A DNA stretch of 64,000 nt from Sphagnum magellanicum. Taxonomy: Eukaryota > Streptophyta > Sphagnopsida > Sphagnales > Sphagnaceae. The position numbers were made by a program, and so were the translations under genes. Of the stretch, positions 1-10,477 are shown piece by piece. Below the pieces are notes generated by a model. The model did not search any database. It worked only from the letters and a program-made list of their open reading frames with translations, and was not told the DNA's origin. How positions within the stretch are numbered: position 1 is the stretch's first letter; each line of letters begins with the position of its first letter. The DNA is taken from assembly GCA_021904315.1 (NCBI GenBank), contig CM038916.1:3472001-3536000 (forward strand), read 5' to 3'.

Positions 1-697
1 GAATATGTGTTTCCAAGCTCTGCAATTGTGGGTATCACAAATGTCCAGCCAAGCATACATCAGTGCACACTCACTATGACAAGTGCATGAAATGGGAGTA
101 TGGAGCCAAGTTTCGAGAATGGCCAATGCCAAAGAGGTTTGTGAGGGTCCATCCTGCTCCTGCAAACTCAAATGCTCGATTGGATTGCAATACCACCTGT
201 ACTGATGATTTTGTGAAACACCCCTTTGGTCCACGTGAGTCGATGCGCCCTGTTCCCAGGGTTGAGATAATAGTCCAATGCAGTCAGACACAACTTACAG
301 TGTGGACTATTGGGACAAGTCCAAGAACATGCAACCAAGGAAAAAAATGGCTCCTCAAACTCACCATGGCAGTGGCAAGTTCTGTGGAGACACTACTTAC
401 AATGTGGATTTTGGGGATCGTGGTAAGGGTTCTCCAGTTGTAGTTGTCAAACATGGATGCAGTCTTGAATCCTCAGGAGCCAAATTCAATGGGGATACCA
501 CTTACCATGATGATTTCAGGAAGTGGAACTTACCCAAAAAGTATGTTCATGTCTCAAGAGATTCTGGAACCTCTGGACCTTTTGCTGGTGCAACCACTTA
601 CCAAACTGACTTCAAGGGTCAACCCATTGCCCAAAAATGCCCTGTTTTGGCTCATGGCAAACCTACATTTATCTGTGGAGATCATATGTGCTATTAG
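1..697 (+). pseudogene. SAXO: SAXO-like axonemal microtubule protein, copy A (5' cut by window, frameshifted)
   Basis: SAXO/STOP (FAM154) proteins bind and stabilise axonemal microtubules of cilia and flagella; in plants that means swimming sperm. The N-terminal cysteine cluster typical of the family is present (CVSKLCNCGYHKC, bases 6-44), followed by repeated modules of about 30-35 residues built on T-T-Y-x-x-D-(F/Y/L), for example TTYSVDYW, TTYNVDF, TTYHDDF and TTYQTDF. The reading frame runs to about base 270, then one base is missing compared with copies B and C; the remainder continues in the next frame (from 278) to the TAG at 695-697. The third base triplet of the cysteine motif encodes Ser where B and C have Cys. 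The frameshift separates the N-terminal cysteine region from four or more microtubule-binding modules, so this copy is probably dead. The start lies outside the window. Confidence 0.8.
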
Positions 698-2270
698 ATG
701 TAAAACATATGTTCATCTGCAGACATTCAAGTTTTAATACAAGTGATAACAATGTAGTGACATTATTCATTAAATGGGTTGTTTAGGGATCTGTGACTTC
801 TTTTTGCTGGCAAGACACCAAGTACCGCATTGGCTCCTATTAATTGCAGAAAAGTCAACCTTTCTTTTCTCATTTCCTTTTCACTCCCTGGAGATTTGCA
901 AGGGGAGATGGATTCAGTCAAGAGGGAGGAATTCTACAAGTAGAGCTACTACTGTTTAGTGGGTTTTGAAGGTAATATGACTGGCATTTCTGTTGTTGAC
1001 AACGCATGCAATGTCTTCAGAGATAGGAGGTCTTTCAAGATTTAAGGTGCAACATTGTGGTTTGCATTCTCCTCAACTCATGTGCAACTTCTTGCTTGCT
1101 TCCTTTAAGGTCTGGAACTTCCCTGCAGAGTGGTTTTTTTTCTTGTGTCACTCTCGGTTCCTGCCACGATGGGAAGAGGTTTGATTTGAAATCTTTCACC
1201 TCATGGGTGCAGGAATTGATTGAAATTGTCAGCCCATAAGATTTCTCTCTTCAAGCAAGCTGAACTGTGTAATATTTCATTGAAGTCTGTGGAATTTGGG
1301 TGGAAAATCTCAAGATGGGCTGTTCACAAATAGTTATAGAATGAACTGCAGTAGATGATGATGTCTATCCAGACAGGCGGCAGAAGTCTCAACCACCTAA
1401 AAAATGAGTAACTTCAATAGAAGAAATCAAATCAAAAGCATACAAGAGGTTTTGAATCTGCACACAGAAGAAACCTGAGGATAACGTTGCCATCTCAAAT
1501 CCAAGAATCACACCCGTGCCCAAGGGTAAGAATCTTCTTAGAAGTGATCTGAAACTCGATAATCAGACCAAAAACCGAACCTCACATCTTCCAAAGCGCC
1601 AGTACTGCGAATCTGAGAGCAGGAAAAATGACAGGAACAGGCGTAAAGATCCTATTCTGAAGCCAAAAAAGAGAGAAAACGTAAAATGGTCCAGTGAATT
1701 GCACCAAATCAGTATGAACTACTAAGGACATTCGGCGATTCAGATGGTGAAAACACACAAGCACGACAGAATCCAAAACCTCCAGTAAAAGAGAAGCACT
1801 GCGACATCAGAATCAGACCAGAACAAAGCGAAAAAAAAAAACATTCAAAGTTATTGTCAGCTTGGACAGGCATCGAAGAAAATCGAGTTCCAAAACCGCA
1901 AGATCAGACAATATCAGAGGGCACAAACACGAAGAGACAAGAAAAAAGAGCCCGATGATCTCCGACAATGCCACATCTCTGAAGCGAAACAGATAAAGCT
2001 AGAAAGTTACAACGGACGCAAACAGTAAATTTCTAGTCAAGAAAGGCAAGAAAGGAGACACAGAAAGCCTCCAAAAACTCACAATGTATCAGAAGAACAA
2101 AAGGGCGGAAACAGTTTCGTCTTATTATTCGTTTCCCTGAAAGCCCCTGCACCTTCGAGAAGAGAGAAAACAGAGGGATTTGTAAGCAAAATCGCGTTGC
2201 GAAGCTATAATACTCAAAACAGAGATAGAAGAGCACAAAAACAATCGAACACAAGTATTGAAAAGTTCAA
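698..2270. other. 3' flank of SAXO copy A; no supported gene
   Basis: The first 650 bases after the SAXO stop are conserved in all three units and are likely 3' UTR and flank. From about 1500 to 2260 the + strand is strongly A/G-rich and gives Lys/Arg/Ser-rich open stretches on + and hydrophobic ones on -. These stretches carry stops and differ between units by indels that ignore reading frame, so I do not call genes here. Confidence 0.5.
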
Positions 2271-2280
2271 ACAAGGAACA

Positions 2281-2597
2281 TGTCTAGCACCACACACCTG
2301 AAATTTGAATTGAATAAATTGCCACCGCACTTCGTTCGACTTCGACACAAATCAATCCTTGCTTGCTTGCTGCAGCTGCAATGGCGAAGAAGAAGAAAAC
2401 CAGAAGAAGCGGAAGAGGAGAGGCGAAGGCGATGGAAGTGCGATGGAAGTGCAGAGGACGTCGTCCCCCCTCTCTTCTGCCACCTTTTCCTCCAATTACT
2501 ACTAGTCTCTGCTGCCTTCATAAACGAAATGTCTTGGATTCGTCATCCATGGGGACACGTTATTCATCCAAGACGGTGGCCTCCGATTCTCATAATG
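2281..2597 (+). other. GC-rich exon-like block, possible orphan first exon
   Basis: The block is GC-rich against AT-rich neighbours. An ATG at 2381 opens a basic N-terminus (MAKKKKTRRSGRG) and the frame stays open to a good-looking splice donor, AAT|GTGAGTATC, at about 2596. No downstream exon could be matched before the AT-rich spacer. In unit B the same block is split by the LINE insertion. It may be the stranded first exon of a gene duplicated without its body, or simply transcribed leader sequence. Confidence 0.25.
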
Positions 2598-2670
2598 TGA
2601 GTATCTGTGTACTACTAAGCTATCTATCTATGAAAGAAGGAAGTTTGTTTGTTACTTTGAGATCTTGGGA

Positions 2671-2793
2671 ACCATAGTGTCTCTTCCCCCACTCTTGGTA
2701 CCATTGGAAAGCCATAGCATCTCTTGTGGTGCTCTTGGTACCATTGGAAAGCCATAGTATCTTTTGTCACACTGTTGGTACCATTGGAAAGCC
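2671..2793. repeat. 40-bp tandem repeat, about 3 copies
   Basis: TTGGTACCATTGGAAAGCC recurs at 2695, 2735 and 2775, a period of exactly 40, with a weaker partial copy just before. The intervening text follows ATAGCATCTCTTGTGG with a few changes. The same core also occurs singly near 4178, and the array is repeated in unit B at 13498-13622. Confidence 0.85.
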
Positions 2794-3177
2794 TTTGATG
2801 AGTAGGTGTGTCCGGAGTTGGTTTGATGCTGTTTTGACCTAAGGCGAAAGAAAGTCATAACCATGCATTTCTCAAATGCCCTGACCCTAGGTAACTTGAC
2901 ACACAGCACAAATCTATCTATAAACATAGGTGTTTGTTTTGTTTTTGTTTGGATGTGATCATGCGATAAGGTAGGATGCCGTATGATCATATCATTAAGC
3001 TTTATGTCATTTCTTAATATGGATCATAGGAGCTTTCAACATACAACTTGAGCTTTCACTTTCTGTTGTTGTGCATATCAATGATTATCAAAAAAAATTC
3101 TTATTCTTTCATATGGTTTTCAATAATATATAATTATTTATGTCAATGTCAAATTTAATTTGAATTAATATAATTAT

Positions 3178-3223
3178 CATGGGTACGAAAAGACACATGA
3201 TAATTTGTCTTTTTATATCCATG
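3178..3223. repeat. Hairpin-forming inverted repeat, unit A
   Basis: Two 18-base arms (CATGGGTACGAAAAGACA and TGTCTTTTTATATCCATG) surround a 10-base loop. Three of the 18 positions are not Watson-Crick pairs, and some of these can pair as G-U. The unit B version (14850-14895) has only one mismatch. A shorter palindrome, TCAAATTTAATTTGA, lies just upstream. Confidence 0.7.
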
Positions 3224-5187
3224 TTGGTAGTTAGAGAAAAGGGAGGTAATTATTAAGAAAAGTAAAATGAGGTAGTTATTTCTAAAAGAAAAAATTTGAT
3301 GTTTTACGGAAGACCATACATTAGGAATTACAATAAGCCCATTGAAGGGATGCTTATTAAGAATCGACTTTTAAACATTTAGAACAATTAAAACTTTTAT
3401 TCGTGACATAACATCACATATCCTTGTCACAGTTCTCTAAAATGCTTTTCATTCACTTTCGTACGTCATTAAGTCGATAGGCCATAAGCAATCATTTGCA
3501 AACATGAACACACTTCTGAAAAGCACACGCCCCATTAACATTTATTAGTGGAATTTATTTCCTTAAATGCACATAAAGCTCTCTTTGAAAGTGTCTCAAT
3601 GAGTGTTTATGACAATATTAGAGTTATCCGTAATGTCATGTCCTGTTGGGCCAGAGTTGCACCCCTCAATTGATGCTTCATGCCCTCATGGCTGTTGTCG
3701 GCAAAGTAATGAGATTTTACTAAATAAGGGTATGAAATACTGAGACTCAGGATTCAGTGCACGAGGCGCTAAATCATTTATAGCTTCAGTACACATTGCA
3801 GGAGCAGTGATTAGTTGAAGGCGTTCAGAAAAAGAAAGGACAGCGCAAAGTCAGTTTAGCACCCAATTTGCTGCTAAACTGAGTTTCATGCCCCGTTGAA
3901 GCCCAGGGTACCTGCTTGTAGTTCCTGTTTTATGAAATCTCATCCACTATGCGACCAAACGGGGGGTTCCGGTCCGTCTTTTCCTGACTTTATGGATAAC
4001 TTTAATGTCTGACTATATTACCATCTTCGTGTTTAAGTGGTCTCATCTCATGTGTCTAAGATTGTCCTAGAAAACCGATTCCGAACACCTTCCATAAGAC
4101 ATGTTATCGTAGCACGCAACAAAGTTAAAGCATCCTACCTTAACTCATAACCCTCCCAATCCATGGGTCCCTCTTCACTTTTGGTACCATTGGATAGTCC
4201 TCAACAAGGTAATTGCACATTTATTGTTTCAAAATGCTCAAATCAATGAAGCAAAAGTTATTGAATTTTAAATGATTTTTGTCTTTGAAAACCAATTTTT
4301 TTCTTAAATCATAATTTTTAATAAATGAATCCCATTTTGATTAGAATAATATTAGAACGCATGACCTTATAACAGGTTTAAAGAGGTTTGATATACTTGA
4401 ACCAATGGCACAAGAGCTTCCTGATGATTAATTAATTTTTAAAATCAAAGAAGACTTGTAAAATAAAACTTTAACATATTTAATTCTGCCTAAATCTGCT
4501 CAGGTGATTATGGTGCGCGGCGGCCAATTTGGCCACCAAGGTAGATTCTGCAAAAATACCTGCTTTAGTTTGGATCCCCTTCCTAAAACATCAGAGAGTG
4601 GCTTAGAGTGGCTTGGCTAAGGCTGATGATTCGAGCTCTGAGCATGCCCAAAGACTCACCAATGGACTTGCTGGGAGTTGGAATTGACCCTAACTGGCCC
4701 ACTATGGTGCATTCATAGACCACAACGCTCCGAAGTTCACATACACTAAAAGAATTTTATCAGTTCTATTGTTATTAATATTAATGTACCTTGTGTTGTT
4801 GCCCAAGTGTAAAACTAGTTACTGAACTAATTTTTCCTTTCAAAGCATTTTTTGTAATTTAATTAAATTTTTCATGTCAAAAAATTACTCAAAATTCAAT
4901 ATTTCTCACATCTTATGTCTAAATTTTTCCCCATTCACCTTCATTAAATCTTTACTCACAAAGGGCTTCCCACTAATACCAAGAGTGTGTCCAAACTCCC
5001 TTATAGTTTTAAGACAAGTACAGTCCAATATTTGCACTAGGAGAGATACCATATTAGTGAAGCACCTTTCCAAGACACCAAAGTCATGAAAAATTGTTAT
5101 GTACTTTTTAGTTTGAGAGTATTGGGAACTATGATTGTTTTTTGCATGCATGGCATAATGGAGACATCATATATAATAGATTTTTAA

Positions 5188-5217
5188 AATTATTATTATT
5201 GTTATTATTATTATTTC
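5188..5217. repeat. ATT trinucleotide microsatellite
   Basis: An interrupted run of ATT/GTT triplets. The unit B counterpart at about 16988-17020 has a longer and purer run, so the locus is length-variable between duplicates. Confidence 0.8.
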
Positions 5218-5952
5218 GGTATGTGCCAAGTAAAAGGACATCTAAGAGATACATAAGTCTTTTCACATTGGATGGACAAGGATTTTTTGGTTCTCTTTTC
5301 ATGAAATCAGATTTGGGTTGGGCTATTCTTGTTATCATTGAAGTCCTTTCTCTTGACCTAGCTGCACTGATATATTGAAGAGTCATGACACTTTCATTTT
5401 AGCCAACCTATATACCTTTGAAGAGTTAGAATTTTGGGCACAGGATAAGAAATAAAGTGTGACATCTACTATTTGAACACAACTTGGGAAACACATTACA
5501 AGAACATCATTTGGAACCATCAAAAAAACATTCTGAAAAATATATGTACACACATTGGGAACACCAGCAAGGTCGAAAATAGGTGGCCCCCATCCCCCAC
5601 CCTCCCTCTCCACCCACCCTTCCTCAAAAAACAAAAGGAGAGAAAACATTCTGAGAATCATATGTACACACATTGCGAACACCAGCAAGACCCAAAAGAG
5701 TAGCCCCAAGTGCCTCACCACCCTCGCTCAAGAGTCAAATAGTCATGAGGGTTTAGGGTTTAAGCCCTCCCCTAACCTAGTCTCTTGACCGTCAGCAGTC
5801 TCTTGCCCGAGGCCGAGGCTTCTTTCTTTGCTCATTACTACAGCGAGCACTTGTCTCCGCCCTCAATTGCTGCAAAGTCTGTGATCATTTCTCTTGTGAA
5901 CAGCACGATTTTAAGCACGAACATCTTATCTGTGAAGCTGCATTGATAACTG

Positions 5953-7104
5953 TTAACCTGCTCGATGGAACTTGGGCCAGCTCGCCAGAAGATCAGGAGG
6001 AATTTTGTAGTCCTTCTTCTCCAATCTCTCTAAGTGTTGTTGCACCATCTCCTTGGTGTACTGGCTAGGTGCGAAGTTTGTGATAGCATCCTCCCAGCCA
6101 TGGAAATGCAATGCTACCATGTCTACACATCTGGCTGCTTCTTCTTCTGTGGGATGCAAACCCAAGTAACGGTCTTCTTTCCTGATGATCCGGCTCCCAC
6201 CTGCTGCAGCACTCGACGCTGTGGTAGTGTAGCCAATGCGAGCTTCCCACTTTTTGCCACTGCTGTGCTTGCTTACTCCCTTGAAACGGGAAGTTCCGCG
6301 ACTGAAACAAACGGCATTCCTTCTGAAGGACCATATGTAGTCTCTGGTGTCCAGAGCTTCCAGCCTGGGGAATTCAGAAGCGTAGGCTCCAGGATCGTTG
6401 AAGTTAAGCTCGTACTTGTCGTTTTTCCTCAGCTTCAGCGCCACCAGGTCGTGTACCCTGACAGCTTCGTCCTCAGTCTCGTAGGCGCCCAAGTAAAGCT
6501 GTCCCTATCCTTGGTCTTTCCTCACCGGGTCCAGATCACCTAGCCATATGTGAGCCTCCCATAACTTGGACTTGGAATGCAAGCCGACGCCTTTGAAGAT
6601 GGACGTGGCCCTCTCCTGGGTGGATGGCACGTTGGGATACTTGCGCTTTTGGGGACGGGTCGTTTCCGCTGCTGCTGCTGCAGTGAGCTCGCAGCTCATA
6701 GTTCCTTTGACCATTCTCTTTGGTTTCTTGGAAACCGGAGGACCCGCTGCAATTTCAGAAGCACCTGTACTTCTGGTGGCCTGCTCTTTGAGATCAATTG
6801 GCCGGTCCATGCTGCCATCAATTCTTCGCTTTGATTTCTTGCGAGCATCTCGTTCAGCGCGACGTGGTAACCTCTCAGCTTGCACTCGAACTAGACTTCC
6901 AGGACGCATAAGCTGGTCATGAGATTCTGCAGGTCTAGGAGCTGCGGATGGCACTACTGGCTGCTGCTGTCGCTGATCTGCACGATCTTCACAAATGGTC
7001 CCGCGGATGCTGGGGGCTTTATCACTTGCAGCAGCCATTGCTTCGAGAACTTTAACAAGGTCGTTGTCATACTCATGATTCATGTCCACAAAGGTATCGG
7101 CCAT
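5953..7104 (-). pseudogene. Double AP2-domain transcription factor, copy A (nonsense codon in first AP2 domain)
   Basis: The reading frame starts at ATG 7104 (MADTFVDMNHEYD), 384 codons in all, and is colinear with intact copy B. It is interrupted by TAG at 6507-6505, where copy B has CAG, inside the first AP2 domain just before YLGAYETEDEA. The frame then continues open through the second AP2 domain (FKGVSKHSSGKKWEARIGY) to the stop at 5953. AP2-family factors with two AP2 domains bind DNA and regulate development; loss of most of domain 1 and all of domain 2 should abolish that. Unlike copy B this copy keeps 26 extra linker residues, including a basic KKPKR stretch and a short alanine run. 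It is probably a pseudogene unless the TAG is polymorphic. Confidence 0.85.
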
Positions 7105-7981
7105 TGTGATGATGAGAACCTTGAGACTAAAATCCACGCTTCTTGGAGCTGTTGCAGGTCTTAATATAATCTGCGCGAAAATTCGACTTGGGTCAGGGAA
7201 CTATATCGTAGAAGCTGCTCTCATATTCTTACTCAACATGTCGATAGAGCGTCACCATGGGTCTAAACTACTAGAGACCTTAATGAATGGAAATGAGCAA
7301 TTGCTCCTGACCCCAAAAAAAAACATACTCATGAGCGTTACAAAACCATCTCCGAGAAGCTCATGGGACAAGACCTGAATTCTCGACTCCATGACCGAGA
7401 GCTTCTTCATTGATAAGCGATGAAAAAACATGAGTATAAATATATATGCAGATGGATTAAATACCTTGAAACAGCTGATGATCAGTCCTCCAACCGTTGA
7501 TCGTGTCGAGAAGAAGCGGCGGCGCCAGCAGCACCAGCAGCACCTGGCGCTGGCGACGGCGTCGAAAACAACAACTTGCAAGATCGACTCTTACAACACA
7601 GTAGCGATGAAAGATTATAAAGAGAGAGTGGGCCCAAGAGAAAGTGTCCGCACAGGAAACACCTGAATTCTCTCCGTATGATTGCTCAGGGTTTTCTAAG
7701 GGAGACGAAGCTGGCTGACTAGCTAGCTGGCAGAGAGCATTGATTTTGCGGGCTCGCACAATATAATGACGCGCGATCTCAGCTCTACATAAAAAACAGT
7801 AAATGGGGAGGAAAAAATGGAAGGGGCCAGAGAGCGAGGGCCAGAGAGAGAGAGAGAGGAGGAGGAGGAGGAGGAGGAAGAAGCTTGGGGGAAGAGGAGG
7901 GAGACTGGAGGGTGGTGTGGGGAGAGGGGGGGAAGGGAAGGGAGGGTAGGGGAAGAGAGTCGGGGGGTGATATATATAGTC
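7105..7981 (-). promoter_or_regulatory. AP2 copy A promoter and 5' leader with CT tract
   Basis: On the - strand a TATATATA box lies at 7978-7971, followed by a leader of up to about 830 bases. The leader is strongly CT-rich: on + it reads as (GA)n then (GGA)n between 7840 and 7885. In-frame sequence upstream of the ATG is open for 11 codons but has only a GTG, so the ATG at 7104 is preferred. The same layout recurs in unit B with one TATA box at the same relative place. A leader intron cannot be excluded. Confidence 0.5.
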
Positions 7982-9730
7982 ACAGTGACATTCCCGGCGA
8001 CATCGCCGACCGATTCCAGCGTCGAAGGCCTCGAACAATGGTTTTTAGCCAGATTTGGCTACAAGCTAAATATGAATTTGAAATTTCGTACTCTCTTCCT
8101 AAAATTTTTGGCTACCTACTTGAACCGTGTATAGAAATATGGAGATTCTTCAAACTAAAATTTGGTCGAATTCTGGCTAATGAAAATCTGACAAAACACA
8201 CTTGATTTTTTGCACTTTTAAGTTTTTAATTTCGGCTTTGGGTATATGTAGTGAGGAATTAAAAAAAGGCTGCGCTCAAGACTAACTGTAGGGTTTTGGA
8301 GGCTCTTGAAACTGACTGTAGGTTTTGGTGTGTCTGTAGGTTTACATCAGCTCTGCACACACAAGTTTCTCTTAAGCAAGTTTTGCAGGTGTCATGAGGG
8401 CTCCCCTCATCCTCAAACACTAAACCCTAATTTTTTCTCTTTAATTTATGGGGAACTTGCAAAAATTAATTTTCTAAGGATCATGTTTGAACATGTGCCT
8501 TTATAATTGGCTAACAAGGGTCAAAGCTTTTTTTTTCCAGGAAAGTGAAGTCTCTGTGCAAATGGTCCATGTTTAGATCATAAGTTTTAATCATAAATTT
8601 GGAGTTGCTAATTTAGAAAGCAACTTTCAACATGAACAGTTTTTGAATGAATTGAAATTTACAGAGTTTTTTGAACATGTGGGTTGGGAGATAAAAGCTT
8701 GAATTGAAAGAGTCTAAGATGATCTCCTTCAAGTTCATGATTCTTAGTTATATTTTCCAAGCTGAACTTGTTCACCATCTCCAAATGTTTAATGACACCT
8801 AACTATTGTTCACCTAATTGGAAATTTAACCACCTTGTGATCACAAGACAAAATTTGAGTGTAAAATAAGGTGAGCAAGTTTTCATAACAACAAAATCTC
8901 GATTACCCAAGAACAAAATTAATTACTTTGGCTATGTTTTCTTCATTGCTCGCACCATAGTTTCTAGGTTCTTGAACAATAAAAAGGCATTAGACACTTG
9001 AAACTTGCTAGAGTTTTGTAGTGCAAACACAATAGGCATGTAGTGAAGACATGCCTAGATGCATGAGAACTCCATTGAAACACCATCATATGCCAATCCT
9101 GCACCTACACTGCTTGAAAGATTTGATAGTTAGTTACACAAGTTAAGTTAGATTGAATTGTAGATTTGACTTGCTTGTTTCCAATTGTGATTACTGCTTC
9201 CTTATGTGCCATGGGATCCACATCATGCCCAATGAATGTATGCAACTTTGGATGTCCTTTGATTATGTACATGACATGATCCAGTATCAAGTGCCTTTGG
9301 AGTTCATGTTTCTCAACAGTTTTAAGCCTAGCAGAAATGCTCATGATGGCTATGAAAGTGGATCAGAAGATGATACTCAAAAGATGGAATTTTGAGACAC
9401 TGTGTGTTAAAAAGTGCATGCTGCTCATGAGCAAAATTTCAGTAGACCACCAGCTCCTTCACCAAGGTGCTTGAGTTTGAACTTTGTTCTATTGTTGTCT
9501 TTGATTGTTCTAATGGATCGAGCAAAAGTAAATCTTGCCAATTTGCAACATGTCTATTTGCATGGATTCTTTTTCCACAATATAAAGCAAGTCACTTGTG
9601 TACATATTCATATTTGCACAGCAAGTCAGTCATTAGCACTGAGTTGGGATTTGACCATATGGAAATCAGATCATGTGTGTGTAATGTAGTCTGAGATGAA
9701 TTTACTGTTGCTGTAAGCTAATATGATGAC
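7982..9730. other. Shared upstream spacer between divergent AP2 copy A and SAXO copy B
   Basis: The AP2 gene runs leftward and the next SAXO gene runs rightward, so this 1.75-kb AT-rich spacer is the upstream region of both. Open frames here (for example 9153-9395) change mostly at amino-acid-altering positions between units, so they are not genes. No further element was recognised. Confidence 0.5.
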
Positions 9731-10477
9731 ATGTGGAATAAGTCTGGCTCTAGTTACCATGAATGTGGTCAGGCTGGAAGAATATGTGTTTGCAAGCTCT
9801 GCAATTGTGGGTATCACAAATGTCCAGCGAAGCATACATCAGTGCACACTCACTATGACAAGTGCACGAAATCGGAGTATGGAGCCAAGTTTCGAGAATG
9901 GCCAATGCCAAAGAGGTTTGTGAGGGACCATCCTGCTCCTGCAGACTCAAATGCTCGATTGGATTGCAACACCACCTACACTGATGATTTTGTCAAACAC
10001 CCCTTTGGTCCATGTGAGTCAATGCGCCCTGTTCCCAGGGTTGAGATAACAGGTCCAATGCAGTCAGACACAACTTACAGTGTGGACTATTGGGACAAGT
10101 CCAAGAACATGCAACCAAGGAAAAAAATGGCTCCTCAAACTCACCATGGCAGTGGCAAGTTCTCTTGAGACACTACTTACAATGTGGATCTTGTGGATTG
10201 TGTAAAGGGTTCTCCAGTTGTAGTTGTCAAACATGGATGCAGTCTTGGATCCACAGGAGCCAAATTCAATGGGGAGACCACTTACCATGATGATTTCAGG
10301 AAGTGGAACATACCCAAAAAGTATATTCATGTCTCAAGAGATTCTGGAACCTCTGGACCTTTTGCTGGTGCAACCACTTACCAAACTGACTTCAAGGGTC
10401 AACCCATTGCCCAAAAATGCCCTGTTTTGGCTCATGGCAAACCTACATTTATCTGTGGAGATCATATGTGCTATTAG
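9731..10477 (+). pseudogene. SAXO: SAXO-like axonemal microtubule protein, copy B (nonsense codon mid-gene)
   Basis: The 249-codon frame starts at ATG 9731 (MWNKSGSSYHECGQ). Residues about 19-33 are the cysteine cluster CVCKLCNCGYHKC expected at the N-terminus of SAXO proteins. About six Mn-type modules follow (SEYGAKFREWPMPKR; NTTYTDDF; DTTYSVDYW; DTTYNVD; ETTYHDDF; ATTYQTDF), and the protein ends CGDHMCY. A TGA at 10166-10168 replaces the TGT-GGA context seen in A and C (here TCT-TGA), cutting the product after 145 residues and removing half the modules. Animal SAXO proteins stabilise axonemal microtubules; a role in sperm flagella is inferred. It lies divergent from AP2 copy A and tandem with copies A and C. 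The true start could be in an upstream exon. Confidence 0.85.

Larger units (their letters stand above)
2800..5952. other. AT-rich spacer between the exon-like block and AP2 copy A
   Basis: No coding region is supported. It contains a near-perfect hairpin (3178-3223), a duplicated KpnI-like GGTACCATTGGA word, and an ATT-type microsatellite (5188-5217). The whole stretch is matched in unit B (14555-17763), apart from a 134-bp tandem duplication gained there. A telomere-like double GGGTTTA is found near 5747 and again near 17556, downstream of the AP2 genes. Confidence 0.6.
1..9779. repeat. Tandem segmental duplication, unit A (partial at left edge)
   Basis: Base 1 corresponds to 9780, and the two units align almost end to end with a shift of 9779-9780 over the SAXO block and 11733 over the AP2 block. 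Order inside the unit: SAXO-like pseudogene (+), A/G-rich flank, GC-rich exon-like block, 40-bp repeats, AT-rich spacer with hairpin, AP2 gene (-), AP2 leader with GA tract, spacer. Unit A keeps uninterrupted sequence at every place where unit B carries an insertion, so it represents the older layout. Confidence 0.9.

Noticed and set aside
1516-1725. Lys/Arg-rich open frame on + (also at 11300 in unit B)
   Set aside because: Frame broken by indels and stops in unit B; the composition simply reflects an A/G-rich strand.
5747-5763. Telomere-like GGGTTTAGGGTTTA (also 17556 and 34884)
   Set aside because: Only two heptamers each; no array, so not an interstitial telomere. A telo-box role is possible but unsupported.
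7817-8134. Glu/Arg/Gly-rich open frame on +
   Set aside because: It is a translation of the GA/GGA microsatellite in the AP2 leader; no start context or conservation of length.
9153-9395. 80-codon open frame between AP2 and SAXO with an acidic C-terminus
   Set aside because: The unit B and C versions (9153 and 20907) differ mostly by amino-acid-changing substitutions, with no bias toward silent change.
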